NCBI GenBank assembly: GCA_965263105.1 | Contig: CBDHGL010000003.1 | Span: 3,286,001 to 3,350,000, forward strand | Length of the DNA stretch: 64,000 nt | Origin: JBCCTX01 sp965263105 | Lineage (GTDB): Bacteria > Bacteroidota > Bacteroidia > J057 | Reading direction: 5' to 3' | Shown here: in pieces, positions 54,674-63,069 of the stretch | How positions within the stretch are numbered: the stretch's first letter is position 1 | Layout of the letters: each line of letters starts with the position of its first letter | Position numbers and translations under genes: made by a program | The notes under the pieces: model-generated | The model's input: only the letters and a program-made list of their open reading frames with translations | What the model was told of the DNA's origin: nothing | The model's database searches: none

Positions 54674-54705
54674 CAAATTTATTGCAACTCAGTTGCATTG
54701 ACAAG
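54674..54705 (-). promoter_or_regulatory. Candidate promoter of the E1 gene
   Basis: Minus-strand CTTG (54702-54705), 20 bases, then TAAATTTG (54674-54681), an exact TAnnTTTG. The operator at 54683-54697 sits within the spacer. Confidence 0.55.
54683..54697. promoter_or_regulatory. Palindromic operator 1 (Fur/Zur-like)
   Basis: TGCAACTCAGTTGCA, a perfect 6-bp inverted repeat with a 3-bp centre. It overlaps the -33 element of the DUF1826 promoter and lies inside the spacer of the E1 promoter, so one bound repressor could block both. The form resembles Fur-family metal-regulator boxes; the regulator is inferred. Confidence 0.65.
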
Positions 54706-54722
54706 GTATTTACTTACTTTTG
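54692..54722 (+). promoter_or_regulatory. Promoter of the DUF1826 gene
   Basis: GTTG (54692-54695), exactly 19 bases, then TACTTTTG (54715-54722), an exact TAnnTTTG. The predicted start, near 54729, lies inside operator 2. Confidence 0.65.
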
Positions 54723-54735
54723 CAACTTAGTTGCA
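54721..54735. promoter_or_regulatory. Palindromic operator 2 (Fur/Zur-like)
   Basis: TGCAACTTAGTTGCA differs from operator 1 at a single central base. Centres are 38 bp apart. It covers the end of the -7 element and the predicted transcription start of the DUF1826 gene, the classic place for repression. Confidence 0.7.
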
Positions 54736-54803
54736 TTTGGGAATACAAGGATACTGTTCATTACAAATATGACTTGATTGAAAACGCTGTCAAATAAGGA
54801 ACG

Positions 54804-54842
54804 ATGAAAAATATGTGGAACTTATCTCAAACATTGGTATGA
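54804..54842 (+). CDS. Possible 12-aa leader peptide overlapping the DUF1826 start
   Basis: ATG at 54804 reads MKNMWNLSQTLV and its TGA overlaps the ATG of the DUF1826 gene (ATGA). AAGGA lies just upstream of it. This could couple translation of the main gene, but it may be chance. Confidence 0.3.
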   Translation: MKNMWNLSQTLV

Positions 54843-55477
54843 AAGCGAAAACAACGATTAAAAATTGGGTAGTAGATACACGTCCTACCATATTGAAAAA
54901 TATTCACCAAGCTGATGTGAATATAGCTATCTACAATAGGGATACAAGTGCCTTGGCAGGTGAAGTCGAAAGGCTAGTAAAACGGGATATTGAAATCAAG
55001 TCGAGCGGAGATATCGGTACGGTACTAGAGGCCATTACAAAGGAAATTGACCCCAGTACATTCCGCCTAATCACCCAAGATATAAAAGACCTGCTACATC
55101 TTTTCAAAGAGGTTACAGGTTCAAATAGCTTTCGGCTTCTCTTAGCAACCATTAATTCAAATATGTGTAGAAGGTTTCATACGGATGCCAACAATTTGAG
55201 GATGCTTTGTACCTATAGTGGACAGAGTACCTTATGGCTTACTGAGGACAATGTCAATCGAAATGCATTGGGTTCTGGTGGAGATAACGAATGTATTGTC
55301 TTGGATGAAAGCAAAATTCAACAGACTCAAACGGGTTCTGTACTTATCTTGAAAGGGGCTATTTATCCACAGGAAGGAACTAAAGCCGTAGTTCACCGCA
55401 GCCCCACCATTGAAGAAAGTGGGGAAAAAAGGTTGCTCCTTAGAATTGACACGAATCAATTTTTAGGGTGGGTTTAG
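54839..55477 (+). CDS. DUF1826 protein, probably metal-responsive
   Basis: 212 aa from MKAKTTIKNW; a GTG eight codons upstream is less likely. The DUF1826 core is visible: CRRFHTDANNLRMLCTYSGQSTLWLTEDNVNR, given here as separate marks CRRFHTD, LRMLCTYSG and VNR, followed by SVLILKGAIYP and AVVHRSP near the C-terminus. DUF1826 genes are often found next to zinc-uptake or COG0523 GTPase genes under Zur control. The two palindromic operators on its promoter fit this. Biochemical role unknown; conserved His and Cys could bind metal. It is divergent from the E1 gene and followed by 121 bp with no visible terminator. Confidence 0.82.
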   Translation: MKAKTTIKNWVVDTRPTILKNIHQADVNIAIYNRDTSALAGEVERLVKRDIEIKSSGDIGTVLEAITKEIDPSTFRLITQDIKDLLHLFKEVTGSNSFRLLLATINSNMCRRFHTDANNLRMLCTYSGQSTLWLTEDNVNRNALGSGGDNECIVLDESKIQQTQTGSVLILKGAIYPQEGTKAVVHRSPTIEESGEKRLLLRIDTNQFLGWV

Positions 55478-55598
55478 CCAGGAGGGGCAATGAATAACCC
55501 TATATCGCCCGCTTAAGGGATAAAGGTTAACTCAAATTTAGATCTCAGTATAGGATTTTCAATTCCTGTTTGCATACATAAAGACTAGCCGAAATTCC

Positions 55599-56612
55599 CT
55601 AAGGACTCTCCCCCTCCATAATCCCCTTCCAGGTTCGGGGAATAGAGGCCCAAATAGCAGGAAATGATAAGGGCTTCACAAGCGGCTCATTCGTGTCGGA
55701 AGGAATCAAATAGCTAAGGTAATATTCAGGAGCCTCGTTTGGGGATTTATGGGGGTAACTAATCCCACAGCGAAGGTCCCTGCAAATAAGGGTATCCCCC
55801 CTTTTTTCTCGTAAAAAATAGCCATCACTTACTTGCTCAATACTGACAAGTTGGGAACTGTCTTGCAACAAAGAGTCTAGGAGTTGGTTTTTAGGATAGA
55901 AGGTGAAATCTACCACAAAATCATCATCCAGGACATGGTAATAGCCAATATTATAACCCGTAGGGCCTTCGGCTACTGTATACCATACGAAGGTGTTGAA
56001 CGGGGTAGGGAGGGTGAGCTTCCGCTCTATACTCTTCCCCTGTAAGTGGAGTGCATTGGTGAAAACAGCATCTGCTACAGCCTGATTGGTAAATGTGAAG
56101 ATTATATAGAGGCTACTGAAAAATAGACCTAAGCCATTGGCCCAATATCTCCACTTTTTTTCTCTAGGCAAGCGAAGAGCCCCAAAAAGACCTAGTAAAA
56201 GTAGCAGGGTATAAATGGGGTCCACATAGAAGATATTCCCAAAGGCTACATACTCATCCATAAAAGGATACAAGAGCTGAGCGCCCACACTATTAAAGGA
56301 ATCCAGAAGCACATGGGATAACAGGGCCAAAAAGGCCAGCCAGGACCATTGTTGGAGATTCGCTTCTCGATAGCGTTTGGCAAGAAAATATCCCATAATA
56401 CCTCCCACAATAAGGCAAAAAACCAAAGAGTGTGTGGGCCCCCGATGAAAAAGCAAAGCATCTATACGGCTGACAAATAAACCACTTAAGAGGTCCAGAT
56501 CAGGGATATTGGCCGCAATAGCTCCCCACAAGGCAGCCTTATTACCTACCTTTCTTCCGAGTACTATTTCGCCGATAGAAGCGCCCAATGCTGCATGGGT
56601 CAAGGTATCCAT
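55599..56612 (-). CDS. Membrane-bound metal-dependent hydrolase (DUF457/YdjM-like)
   Basis: This 337-aa protein starts MDTLTHAALGASIGE, the family signature, and carries IAANIPDLDLLSG and HRGPTHSLVF, the His/Asp set thought to bind metal. HVLLDSFNSVG follows. Four or five membrane helices lie between about 20 and 190. The C-terminal part (about 200-337) is soluble. Relatives include YdjM, induced by DNA damage in E. coli, and many uncharacterised proteins. It lies 8 bp after the flippase gene on the same strand, so the two are probably co-transcribed. Confidence 0.85.
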   Translation of the reverse strand: MDTLTHAALGASIGEIVLGRKVGNKAALWGAIAANIPDLDLLSGLFVSRIDALLFHRGPTHSLVFCLIVGGIMGYFLAKRYREANLQQWSWLAFLALLSHVLLDSFNSVGAQLLYPFMDEYVAFGNIFYVDPIYTLLLLLGLFGALRLPREKKWRYWANGLGLFFSSLYIIFTFTNQAVADAVFTNALHLQGKSIERKLTLPTPFNTFVWYTVAEGPTGYNIGYYHVLDDDFVVDFTFYPKNQLLDSLLQDSSQLVSIEQVSDGYFLREKRGDTLICRDLRCGISYPHKSPNEAPEYYLSYLIPSDTNEPLVKPLSFPAIWASIPRTWKGIMEGESP

Positions 56613-56620
56613 AAGGGTTT

Positions 56621-58111
56621 TTATGCTTGTGACTCAGCCCACCTGATAGGCCAACTCTTTTCTATTAAAAATACACATCCTAAACACAGGAGACATACGA
56701 TAAGTTTCCACCAAAATGCCAGGGCAAAGCCATCGACCGGACCAATTTGATAATTTATTCCGAAAGCGATAAGAAATATGCCTATGTAGAGTCCTATTCT
56801 TCCCATACGATAGGGAATGGGATAATGTCGTTGCCCTGTTACATAAGCTAGGAAGGCCATGAGGGCAAAGCAAAATAAAGCGCCCCAGGCACTGGCATAG
56901 AAGCCGTATTGAGGAATTCCAAAGAAATTGATCAAAAAGGCACAGACGGCCCCTGTTCCCGTGAATAACAAGGCAAAGCGCGTTTGCTTGGTAATTTTGA
57001 ACCAAATACTGAAGTTGAAATACATCCCGTGAAATACGTAGGCAAAAAGCAAGATGGGAACCACGACTAGTCCCAACCAATAAGGTTCATCGATGAAGTA
57101 AATCGCCGATTCTGAAAGTCCAAAACTCAAGTCAAAAGAAACAAATTCCTGTGCGAAGGAGCCAATAAATAGAAAGCCGGTGAGGGTTGCCAGGGTATAG
57201 TAATGAAAAACCCTTGCGAAGGTCTTTGGGGAGTCCTTTTCCTCAGCGGACCTGAAGAAAAAGGGCTCTGCCGCGTAGCGATAGGCTTGGGTGAACAAAG
57301 AGATCATAAAAGCAAGCTTATAGCAGGCTTGATAAATGCCAAGCATCTCATCTCCTAATAACTGGCTTCCCATTATAGAACTGCCCTCTTTCCACAGGTA
57401 GGGGATCATCAGGCGGTCAAGACTTTGGTTGGCAGTACCGGCAAGCCCCGCTAGCATGATAAAGCCTCCATAGGGAAGCATCGGTCGAAGTAGGGCCCTG
57501 CGAAAAATAATTTTACTAGGGAGGTTTTGACTTAGGGCTAGAACCATTTTTACAGCCGAACCCGCTACATTGGCAATGAAAACATACTCTATACTGTCTT
57601 TTCCTAGAACCAAGAAAAAGATGAGATTCAAAATGATATTAATAAAGATGCTGCTCAGCGTAATTCCCGCAAACAGGAGGGGGCGTTCCTGGTGTCGAAG
57701 CATGGCCATCGGTAGGGCTGCAATAGCATCCAAGGCGATAATGATCCCTACATAAACAAGGACCTGGTGATATTCAGGATATTGTAAGAAAGAAGCGATA
57801 GGTTTGGTAAAGGGCAAGAGGACCAAAAGTAAAATCGAAGAGAGCAGTAATACCCAAGAAAAGGCCTGGTTGAAAATGTCTTGTGGGTTTTCCTTGTCTT
57901 GAACAAAGCGAAAGAAGGTGGTCTCCATACCAAAGGTAAGTACCACATTGAGAAAGGCGGTTTGGGTAAAAAAGTAGCTGACGATTCCATATTGCCCAGT
58001 GAGCAAAACTCGGGTATGCAAGGGAACGAGTACGAGATTAATAACACGACCGACGATCGAGCTTATCCCATATATGACCGTTTGGCCTGCTAATTTTTTT
58101 AATGCACCCAT
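56621..58111 (-). CDS. Polysaccharide flippase (Wzx/MATE-like, MOP superfamily)
   Basis: 496 aa from MGALKKLAGQTVIYG; an ATG nine codons upstream would give a less typical start. About 12-14 membrane helices run through the whole length. The N-terminal marks IYGISSIVGRVINLVLVPLHTRVL and YGIVSYFFTQ fit lipopolysaccharide/O-antigen flippases. It moves lipid-linked sugars across the inner membrane. No glycosyltransferases are nearby, so its substrate cannot be guessed. It is divergent from the ROK gene with 126 bp between. Confidence 0.88.
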   Translation of the reverse strand: MGALKKLAGQTVIYGISSIVGRVINLVLVPLHTRVLLTGQYGIVSYFFTQTAFLNVVLTFGMETTFFRFVQDKENPQDIFNQAFSWVLLLSSILLLVLLPFTKPIASFLQYPEYHQVLVYVGIIIALDAIAALPMAMLRHQERPLLFAGITLSSIFINIILNLIFFLVLGKDSIEYVFIANVAGSAVKMVLALSQNLPSKIIFRRALLRPMLPYGGFIMLAGLAGTANQSLDRLMIPYLWKEGSSIMGSQLLGDEMLGIYQACYKLAFMISLFTQAYRYAAEPFFFRSAEEKDSPKTFARVFHYYTLATLTGFLFIGSFAQEFVSFDLSFGLSESAIYFIDEPYWLGLVVVPILLFAYVFHGMYFNFSIWFKITKQTRFALLFTGTGAVCAFLINFFGIPQYGFYASAWGALFCFALMAFLAYVTGQRHYPIPYRMGRIGLYIGIFLIAFGINYQIGPVDGFALAFWWKLIVCLLCLGCVFLIEKSWPIRWAESQA

Positions 58112-58189
58112 TATTAGAGATATACACCTGCGAAACAACGTAGCATTTACGATTCGGCCAAATTAAATGTTCAGAGGGAGTAAACACTT

Positions 58190-58197
58190 TAGTTTTG
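58190..58197 (+). promoter_or_regulatory. -7 element upstream of the ROK gene
   Basis: TAGTTTTG, an exact TAnnTTTG, 40 bases upstream of the ATG at 58238. No good -33 TTTG at 19-20 bp. Confidence 0.4.
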
Positions 58198-58237
58198 TAT
58201 ATTCGCCGCAATATTCACCCGCTTAACCGGAAAATAT

Positions 58238-59152
58238 ATGGAAGCTCTCTGGGGAATTGATCTGGGGGGAACAAAAATCGAGGTAGTTGTCATGGAGCAG
58301 TTGGACCCTGAAGCGGTCCTATTGCGACATAGGATAGCCACAGAGGCCGACCAAGGCTATGAACACATTCTCAACCAGATCGCAAAGCTCGTAAGAGAGG
58401 CTTCAGATATGGTGGGATTTTCGCCTACAGTGATTGGGATAGGTACGCCTGGGGCGATGGATCCCTTTACCGGTGCCATGAAAAACAGCAATACGACGGT
58501 TCTCAATGGAAAAGCCTTTCATCCGGACCTTGAGGCTAAATTGGGGATTCCCGTCAAAATGGCCAATGATGCCAATTGTTTTGCCCTGGCTGAAGCTAAG
58601 ATGGGGGCCGTTAAAGAGCAGGTGCCTGATGCAAAAGTTGTTTTTGGAATCATTATGGGCACAGGAGTCGGAGGAGGGGTCGTTTTTAAGGGAGAGGTAT
58701 GGGGAGGACAGCACGGAATCGGAGGAGAATGGGGGCACAATTACCTGGATGAGTCAGGAGGGCCCTGCTATTGTGGTAAAACAGGTTGTGTCGAAACGGT
58801 GATTTCTGGGACCGGACTACAGAAATTTTATCTCCAGAAAAGCGGAGAATTCAGAAAACTGAAAGAGATTCTAGCTCGTCATCAGCAGGAGATTGATCCT
58901 GTGGCAACTGAGACAGTTGATCGCTTGATTCACTTTTTTGGATTAGGGGTATCTTCTATTATCAATTTACTAGATCCCCATGTAATTGTGGTGGGAGGAG
59001 GAGTAGGTAATATTGATCTATTGTATACGGATGGAATTGTTTCGGTAGAGAAATTTCTGTTTAATCCCAAATTGAGAACACCCATAATTAAGCCCAGCCT
59101 GGGGGATAGTGCCGGAGTCTTTGGCGCAGCGGCCCTGGTTGAAAAGAAATAA
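58238..59152 (+). CDS. ROK family sugar kinase
   Basis: This 304-aa protein has the phosphate-binding motif GIDLGGTK (Asp8) and NDANCFALAEA. The ROK zinc site is complete: His167 in GEWGHNYL, then Cys177, Cys179 and Cys184 in CYCGKTGCVE. HVIVVGGGVGN marks the adenosine-binding part. Such enzymes phosphorylate glucose, fructose, mannose or amino sugars with ATP; the exact sugar is not readable. There is no HTH domain, so it is a kinase rather than a repressor. It precedes metK by 91 bp, which has its own promoter. Confidence 0.9.
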   Translation: MEALWGIDLGGTKIEVVVMEQLDPEAVLLRHRIATEADQGYEHILNQIAKLVREASDMVGFSPTVIGIGTPGAMDPFTGAMKNSNTTVLNGKAFHPDLEAKLGIPVKMANDANCFALAEAKMGAVKEQVPDAKVVFGIIMGTGVGGGVVFKGEVWGGQHGIGGEWGHNYLDESGGPCYCGKTGCVETVISGTGLQKFYLQKSGEFRKLKEILARHQQEIDPVATETVDRLIHFFGLGVSSIINLLDPHVIVVGGGVGNIDLLYTDGIVSVEKFLFNPKLRTPIIKPSLGDSAGVFGAAALVEKK

Positions 59153-59174
59153 AAGCTTTTTTTGTGCAGAATAC

Positions 59175-59205
59175 TTTGGTTTTCGAACAAATTAGTTCAA
59201 CTTTG
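59175..59205 (+). promoter_or_regulatory. Promoter of metK
   Basis: TTTG at 59175-59178, exactly 19 bases, then CAACTTTG at 59198-59205 (seven of eight fit; C for T at the first base). The leader is about 30 nt, so no SAM riboswitch fits. Confidence 0.6.
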
Positions 59206-59243
59206 CATTAATTTTTTCCAAACAATAAATTTTAAGATTCTTT

Positions 59244-60548
59244 ATGCCATATCTTTTCACTTCTGAGTCCGTTTCTGAGGGACACCCAGACAAGGTAGCT
59301 GATCAAATTTCTGATGCGGTCCTTGATGCTATGTTGAGAGAGGACCCGACTTCTCGTTGTGCGTGTGAAACGTTGGTCACAACAGGTCTCGTCGTGTTGG
59401 CAGGTGAGGTCCGTACCCATGCTCAGGTTGATTTTCAAAAGGTGGTCAGAGAAACCATAGAGAAAATCGGATATAATTCAGATGAATATAAATTCAGTGC
59501 AGCTTCTTGTGCCATTATGTCCTCATTGCACGAGCAATCTGCAGATATAGCAAGAGGGGTAGATAGCGAAAATGAAGGCGACCAGGGAGCCGGAGACCAG
59601 GGGATGATGTTTGGCTATGCAACGAATGAAACGCCAGAATATATGCCAATGGCCTTGGCCTTCTCCCATCGTTTGGTTCAGAGCTTGGCACATATCCGAA
59701 AAAATGAGGCCCACCTGATGCCTTATCTTCGTCCAGATTCGAAATCACAGGTTACTATAGAATACTCCGACGAAGGAAAACCTTTAAGGGTGCACACCAT
59801 AGTGATTTCCACTCAGCATGATGATTTTATTTCTCCTGAAAATGATTCATTAGAAGCCCATAATGAGGCTGACCGCAAGATGTTGAGCAAAATCCGAGAA
59901 GATATTATCCAGCACCTCATCCCGCGCGTGATACCAGAAGAGTTATTGAAAGATACCGTTTATCATATCAATCCTACAGGGAAATTCGTTATAGGGGGGC
60001 CTCATGGAGATGCCGGTCTTACGGGTAGAAAAATAATCGTCGATACCTATGGAGGGAAAGGAGCTCACGGAGGAGGAGCTTTCTCTGGCAAAGATGCTTC
60101 CAAAGTAGATAGAAGTGCTGCCTATGCTTCCAGACATATAGCCAAAAATTTGGTAGCGGCAGGGGTAGCAGATGAAATTCTCGTTCAATTGGCTTATGCC
60201 ATTGGGGTAGCAGAGCCCGTTTCAATCAACATTAATACCTTCGGGACAGCTAAGGTCCCTTTTTCAGATGCTGAAATTGCTGAAAAGGTATCGGAAAATG
60301 TTTCTTGTACGCCAGCTGCAATCGTGGAAAGGCTGGGGCTGAGAAACCCCATTTTTAGCCCAACTGCTGCTTATGGACATATGGGACGGGGGAATTATGA
60401 GGAAGAAGTTCCCGTAAATTATGTTACAGTTCAGGCAAATGGTTCCTCCACCAATACCATTCATAGACAGGAACTCAAAAAAGTGGAATTTTTTAGCTGG
60501 GAGAAATTGGATTTGGTAGAGTTATTCAAATCAGAATTTGCCATTTAA
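59244..60548 (+). CDS. metK: S-adenosylmethionine synthetase
   Basis: This 434-aa protein makes S-adenosylmethionine from methionine and ATP. ATP-binding GHPDK is at about 13-17. Other marks are GDQGAGDQGMMFGYATNET, STQHDD, GPHGDAGLTGRKIIVDTYGG and GGGAFSGKD. It is longer than the 384-aa E. coli enzyme, as is common in this phylum, with a middle insert around RKNEAHLMPYLRPDSK. It lies 51 bp ahead of the lipoprotein start, same strand. Confidence 0.97.
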   Translation: MPYLFTSESVSEGHPDKVADQISDAVLDAMLREDPTSRCACETLVTTGLVVLAGEVRTHAQVDFQKVVRETIEKIGYNSDEYKFSAASCAIMSSLHEQSADIARGVDSENEGDQGAGDQGMMFGYATNETPEYMPMALAFSHRLVQSLAHIRKNEAHLMPYLRPDSKSQVTIEYSDEGKPLRVHTIVISTQHDDFISPENDSLEAHNEADRKMLSKIREDIIQHLIPRVIPEELLKDTVYHINPTGKFVIGGPHGDAGLTGRKIIVDTYGGKGAHGGGAFSGKDASKVDRSAAYASRHIAKNLVAAGVADEILVQLAYAIGVAEPVSININTFGTAKVPFSDAEIAEKVSENVSCTPAAIVERLGLRNPIFSPTAAYGHMGRGNYEEEVPVNYVTVQANGSSTNTIHRQELKKVEFFSWEKLDLVELFKSEFAI

Positions 60549-60599
60549 GGTTCCATGATCGGAGAACAAAGAAAAAGCTTCCTGCGTATATTGGGCCAT

Positions 60600-61223
60600 A
60601 TGCAACGTCAATTTCATCCCCTTGTCAGGTTATCATTTATAAGTTTTTGGGTCTTGATACTACTTTCCTGTGGTACGGACTCTCATAAGAATCCCCAGCC
60701 TCCGATCTTTGATTTTAAGATCGATAAGTCTGGTTTATCCTTCATCCATTTGGGGGATAGACTCTCCCAATTGGATAGCTTAGAAATCCCTTATCCCCTT
60801 TCAGAGGTTCAATACCAAAGCGAAGAGGGCTATGTTTGGATGACAAGAGAAATGCACCTAGATACAGGGAAAGTGGTCTTCGAAGGAGACTTTTTTGATG
60901 AAAAACAGGTAACCGGGGAGTCCATTCAACAGAGTATTTTGAGTCGCATTAGAATTGAATCCCCGATGTTAAGCCTTCATAATGGCTTGAAGACAGGAAT
61001 TTCGCTGGGACAACTCAAATCTTTCTATCCCCAATCTAGTTGGGAGTACACTTACTTTCCCTCCTACAGAATGGTTGATGTCGCTGATCCAGAAATGCCA
61101 GAAATTCATTATTTGTTTCCTGAGCCTCCAGGGATCTTATCCGATACCTTGAAAGTGGGAGATCCTGTAGCTGAAGGGCTTTTATCCAAGGATTTGCCCA
61201 TTGAGGCAATCGTTTTGTTGTAG
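60600..61223 (+). CDS. Lipoprotein of unknown function
   Basis: 207 aa from MQRQFHPLVRL; an ATG at 60555 would add 15 residues and sit 6 bp after metK. The signal segment ends in LILLSC with Cys24 as the lipidation site (chosen start). The mature part is beta-rich with no known domain (KSGLSFIHLGDRLSQLD, GLKTGISLGQLKSFYP). The GISLGQLKSFYP string is reminiscent of small SmpA-like repeats but not convincing. Probably co-transcribed with metK. Confidence 0.65.
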   Translation: MQRQFHPLVRLSFISFWVLILLSCGTDSHKNPQPPIFDFKIDKSGLSFIHLGDRLSQLDSLEIPYPLSEVQYQSEEGYVWMTREMHLDTGKVVFEGDFFDEKQVTGESIQQSILSRIRIESPMLSLHNGLKTGISLGQLKSFYPQSSWEYTYFPSYRMVDVADPEMPEIHYLFPEPPGILSDTLKVGDPVAEGLLSKDLPIEAIVLL

Positions 61224-61263
61224 TGAAAGCAATTCGTGGATTCTTAACTTAAAGTAATTATCC

Positions 61264-62889
61264 TTAGTTCTGTTTTGGTTTACTCATCAGTTCCTTCAGC
61301 AGGTTTTGGTCTGCATTGTCAGTTGAAATGGCTTTGTAATTGCCCCTACCCCGATCGGCTAGTTTCACCAATTTATCAATTGCATTTTGATTAGTTCCAA
61401 AATTGAAAACGCTTAGGTGAATATCGTCATTGCTGAAGTTTCTCACCCGCTTTAAGGTCTTTGAATCGATAGAGAATAATCCATCTGTTGCCAGAATAAT
61501 GCGGTTATTGCCCTCTGGAATAAAGTGTGTACGGGCTATCTTGTAAGCCATGTTGAGACCTGAAAGCAACTGGGTAGAACCACTAGGCTTCAAGCTATCT
61601 AATGAAGCGATCACTCGGTCGGGTTTTATTAGGGAGGTGGGGGGGAGAATGACATCTGCTTTGCCAGAAAAGGTAATCAAGGACACCGTGTCTACTGAAC
61701 GGAGAATAGGGATAAGCTTGGTCAGGGACTGCTTGAGCAGTGGAAGCTTATGAGGGTCATTCATGGATTTTGAGATATCCAAAAGAAAGACCAGATGAGA
61801 AGGCGCAAAATTTTCTAAGGAGATGGTATCAGCGAGAAGGGGTAGATTACTAGGATCAGGGAGAACCATCGGAATCTCAGAAGGCCTAACATACTTATAA
61901 AGGAAGGGATGGTGAGGAAAAAATAACTGTTTCTCCCCCCCTAGATCTATAAGCATGTTAAAGTAGACAGAACTCTGATTGAAATGGTATATAATGCGTT
62001 CAAAGGTGAACTGATCATCTAACAGGTCTACACTGAGCCCTGAAGTTTTATCTACTAAGGCTTGAGTTGAGGTGCTTATTTTATCCATCAAACGTTTTTC
62101 TGCTGCAGAGGGTTTTGATCGGTAACTAACAGATGGGATAGAATAGACATATTTTTCCAGGCTATCGGTTAGAGCCAAAAGCCTCACATGGCCATTTTGG
62201 GCTGGCGTATAAAAATTCTTTTTTACTTCCTGTAGTAAATTCTGACTCGCAGTTAGCATGGAGAATAAGTGTGTGTATGTTTTATCCTGCAGGGTAGAGG
62301 CTGGCTTTTCCTCATACTGGGAGTAAATCGATTGGATGATTTGAAAGCTTGCTTGAATACTTGTATCCAACGAGGAAAATAGCTCTTCAAATCTTTTTAA
62401 ATGCTGTTGAGATTGGGCCAAATTATCCTGACGATAGGATTGGGTATCGATGTATAATTTTAGAGAATCGTAGAGAGATCCCATCTCTTCGATCAAAGTC
62501 TCTATTTCCGTAATTTTTGGCTTAAGCTTATCCCTATCTGAGATAGATAAATTATCCAGGCTCTTGAGGGTATTTTGGTATAGTGCTTTTGGAGCCTCAA
62601 ATTGCTCGATAGAAATGCTCAAATTTCCTGAGTGCTCTGAAGAGCCCAAGTTTACTCCATGATAGTAATTGGCGTGCATGTTATAAGCGACCAAGCCTTG
62701 CTGAAGCCAGCGGGTAACATAGACCGCTTCATTGAGAAATTCAATACAATCATTAAGGGAACTTACTTCTTTATTCGGGCTTTGAGAAAAAAAATAGGGG
62801 GCCTTTACCTCGTCATATGCCAGTAAAGGCTGAATGATAAAGAGTATGCAGCTAAAAAGTAATAATGTCTTCTGGGAGCCCTCGTTCAT
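61264..62889 (-). CDS. Exported von Willebrand factor A domain protein
   Basis: This 541-aa protein has a signal peptide (about 1-24, ending LLAY). A long helical region (about 50-330) has coiled-coil character. The vWA domain (about 365-530) has the metal-binding MIDAS motif D371-x-S373-x-S375 (LLDISKSMND), followed by SGSTQLLSGLNMAYK and ILATDGLFS. vWA domains mediate metal-dependent protein binding. It is likely periplasmic or outer-membrane attached, in a role not evident from neighbours. Convergent with the lipoprotein gene. Confidence 0.85.
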   Translation of the reverse strand: MNEGSQKTLLLFSCILFIIQPLLAYDEVKAPYFFSQSPNKEVSSLNDCIEFLNEAVYVTRWLQQGLVAYNMHANYYHGVNLGSSEHSGNLSISIEQFEAPKALYQNTLKSLDNLSISDRDKLKPKITEIETLIEEMGSLYDSLKLYIDTQSYRQDNLAQSQQHLKRFEELFSSLDTSIQASFQIIQSIYSQYEEKPASTLQDKTYTHLFSMLTASQNLLQEVKKNFYTPAQNGHVRLLALTDSLEKYVYSIPSVSYRSKPSAAEKRLMDKISTSTQALVDKTSGLSVDLLDDQFTFERIIYHFNQSSVYFNMLIDLGGEKQLFFPHHPFLYKYVRPSEIPMVLPDPSNLPLLADTISLENFAPSHLVFLLDISKSMNDPHKLPLLKQSLTKLIPILRSVDTVSLITFSGKADVILPPTSLIKPDRVIASLDSLKPSGSTQLLSGLNMAYKIARTHFIPEGNNRIILATDGLFSIDSKTLKRVRNFSNDDIHLSVFNFGTNQNAIDKLVKLADRGRGNYKAISTDNADQNLLKELMSKPKQN

Positions 62890-63069
62890 ATTCTTGTTTC
62901 GCTAATAGAAAACGGTTCAAATTGAAAAAAATTTCCCTTAGATTAGCCCCCGTTGTGGAGAATGGGTAAAAAATAAGGATAATCCGATAAAACCTTCCTT
63001 AGTTTAGGGGAATGTGTCGCCTCTATGGAGGGTGGGTATGGATTACGGACTACTAATACAAATTAAATT

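Noticed and set aside
59150..59166. AAAAGCTTTTTTT after the ROK gene as a terminator
   Set aside because: The arms meet with no loop, so it cannot form a proper hairpin.
59161..59243. SAM riboswitch upstream of metK
   Set aside because: The leader is only about 30 nt after a good promoter and shows no fold.
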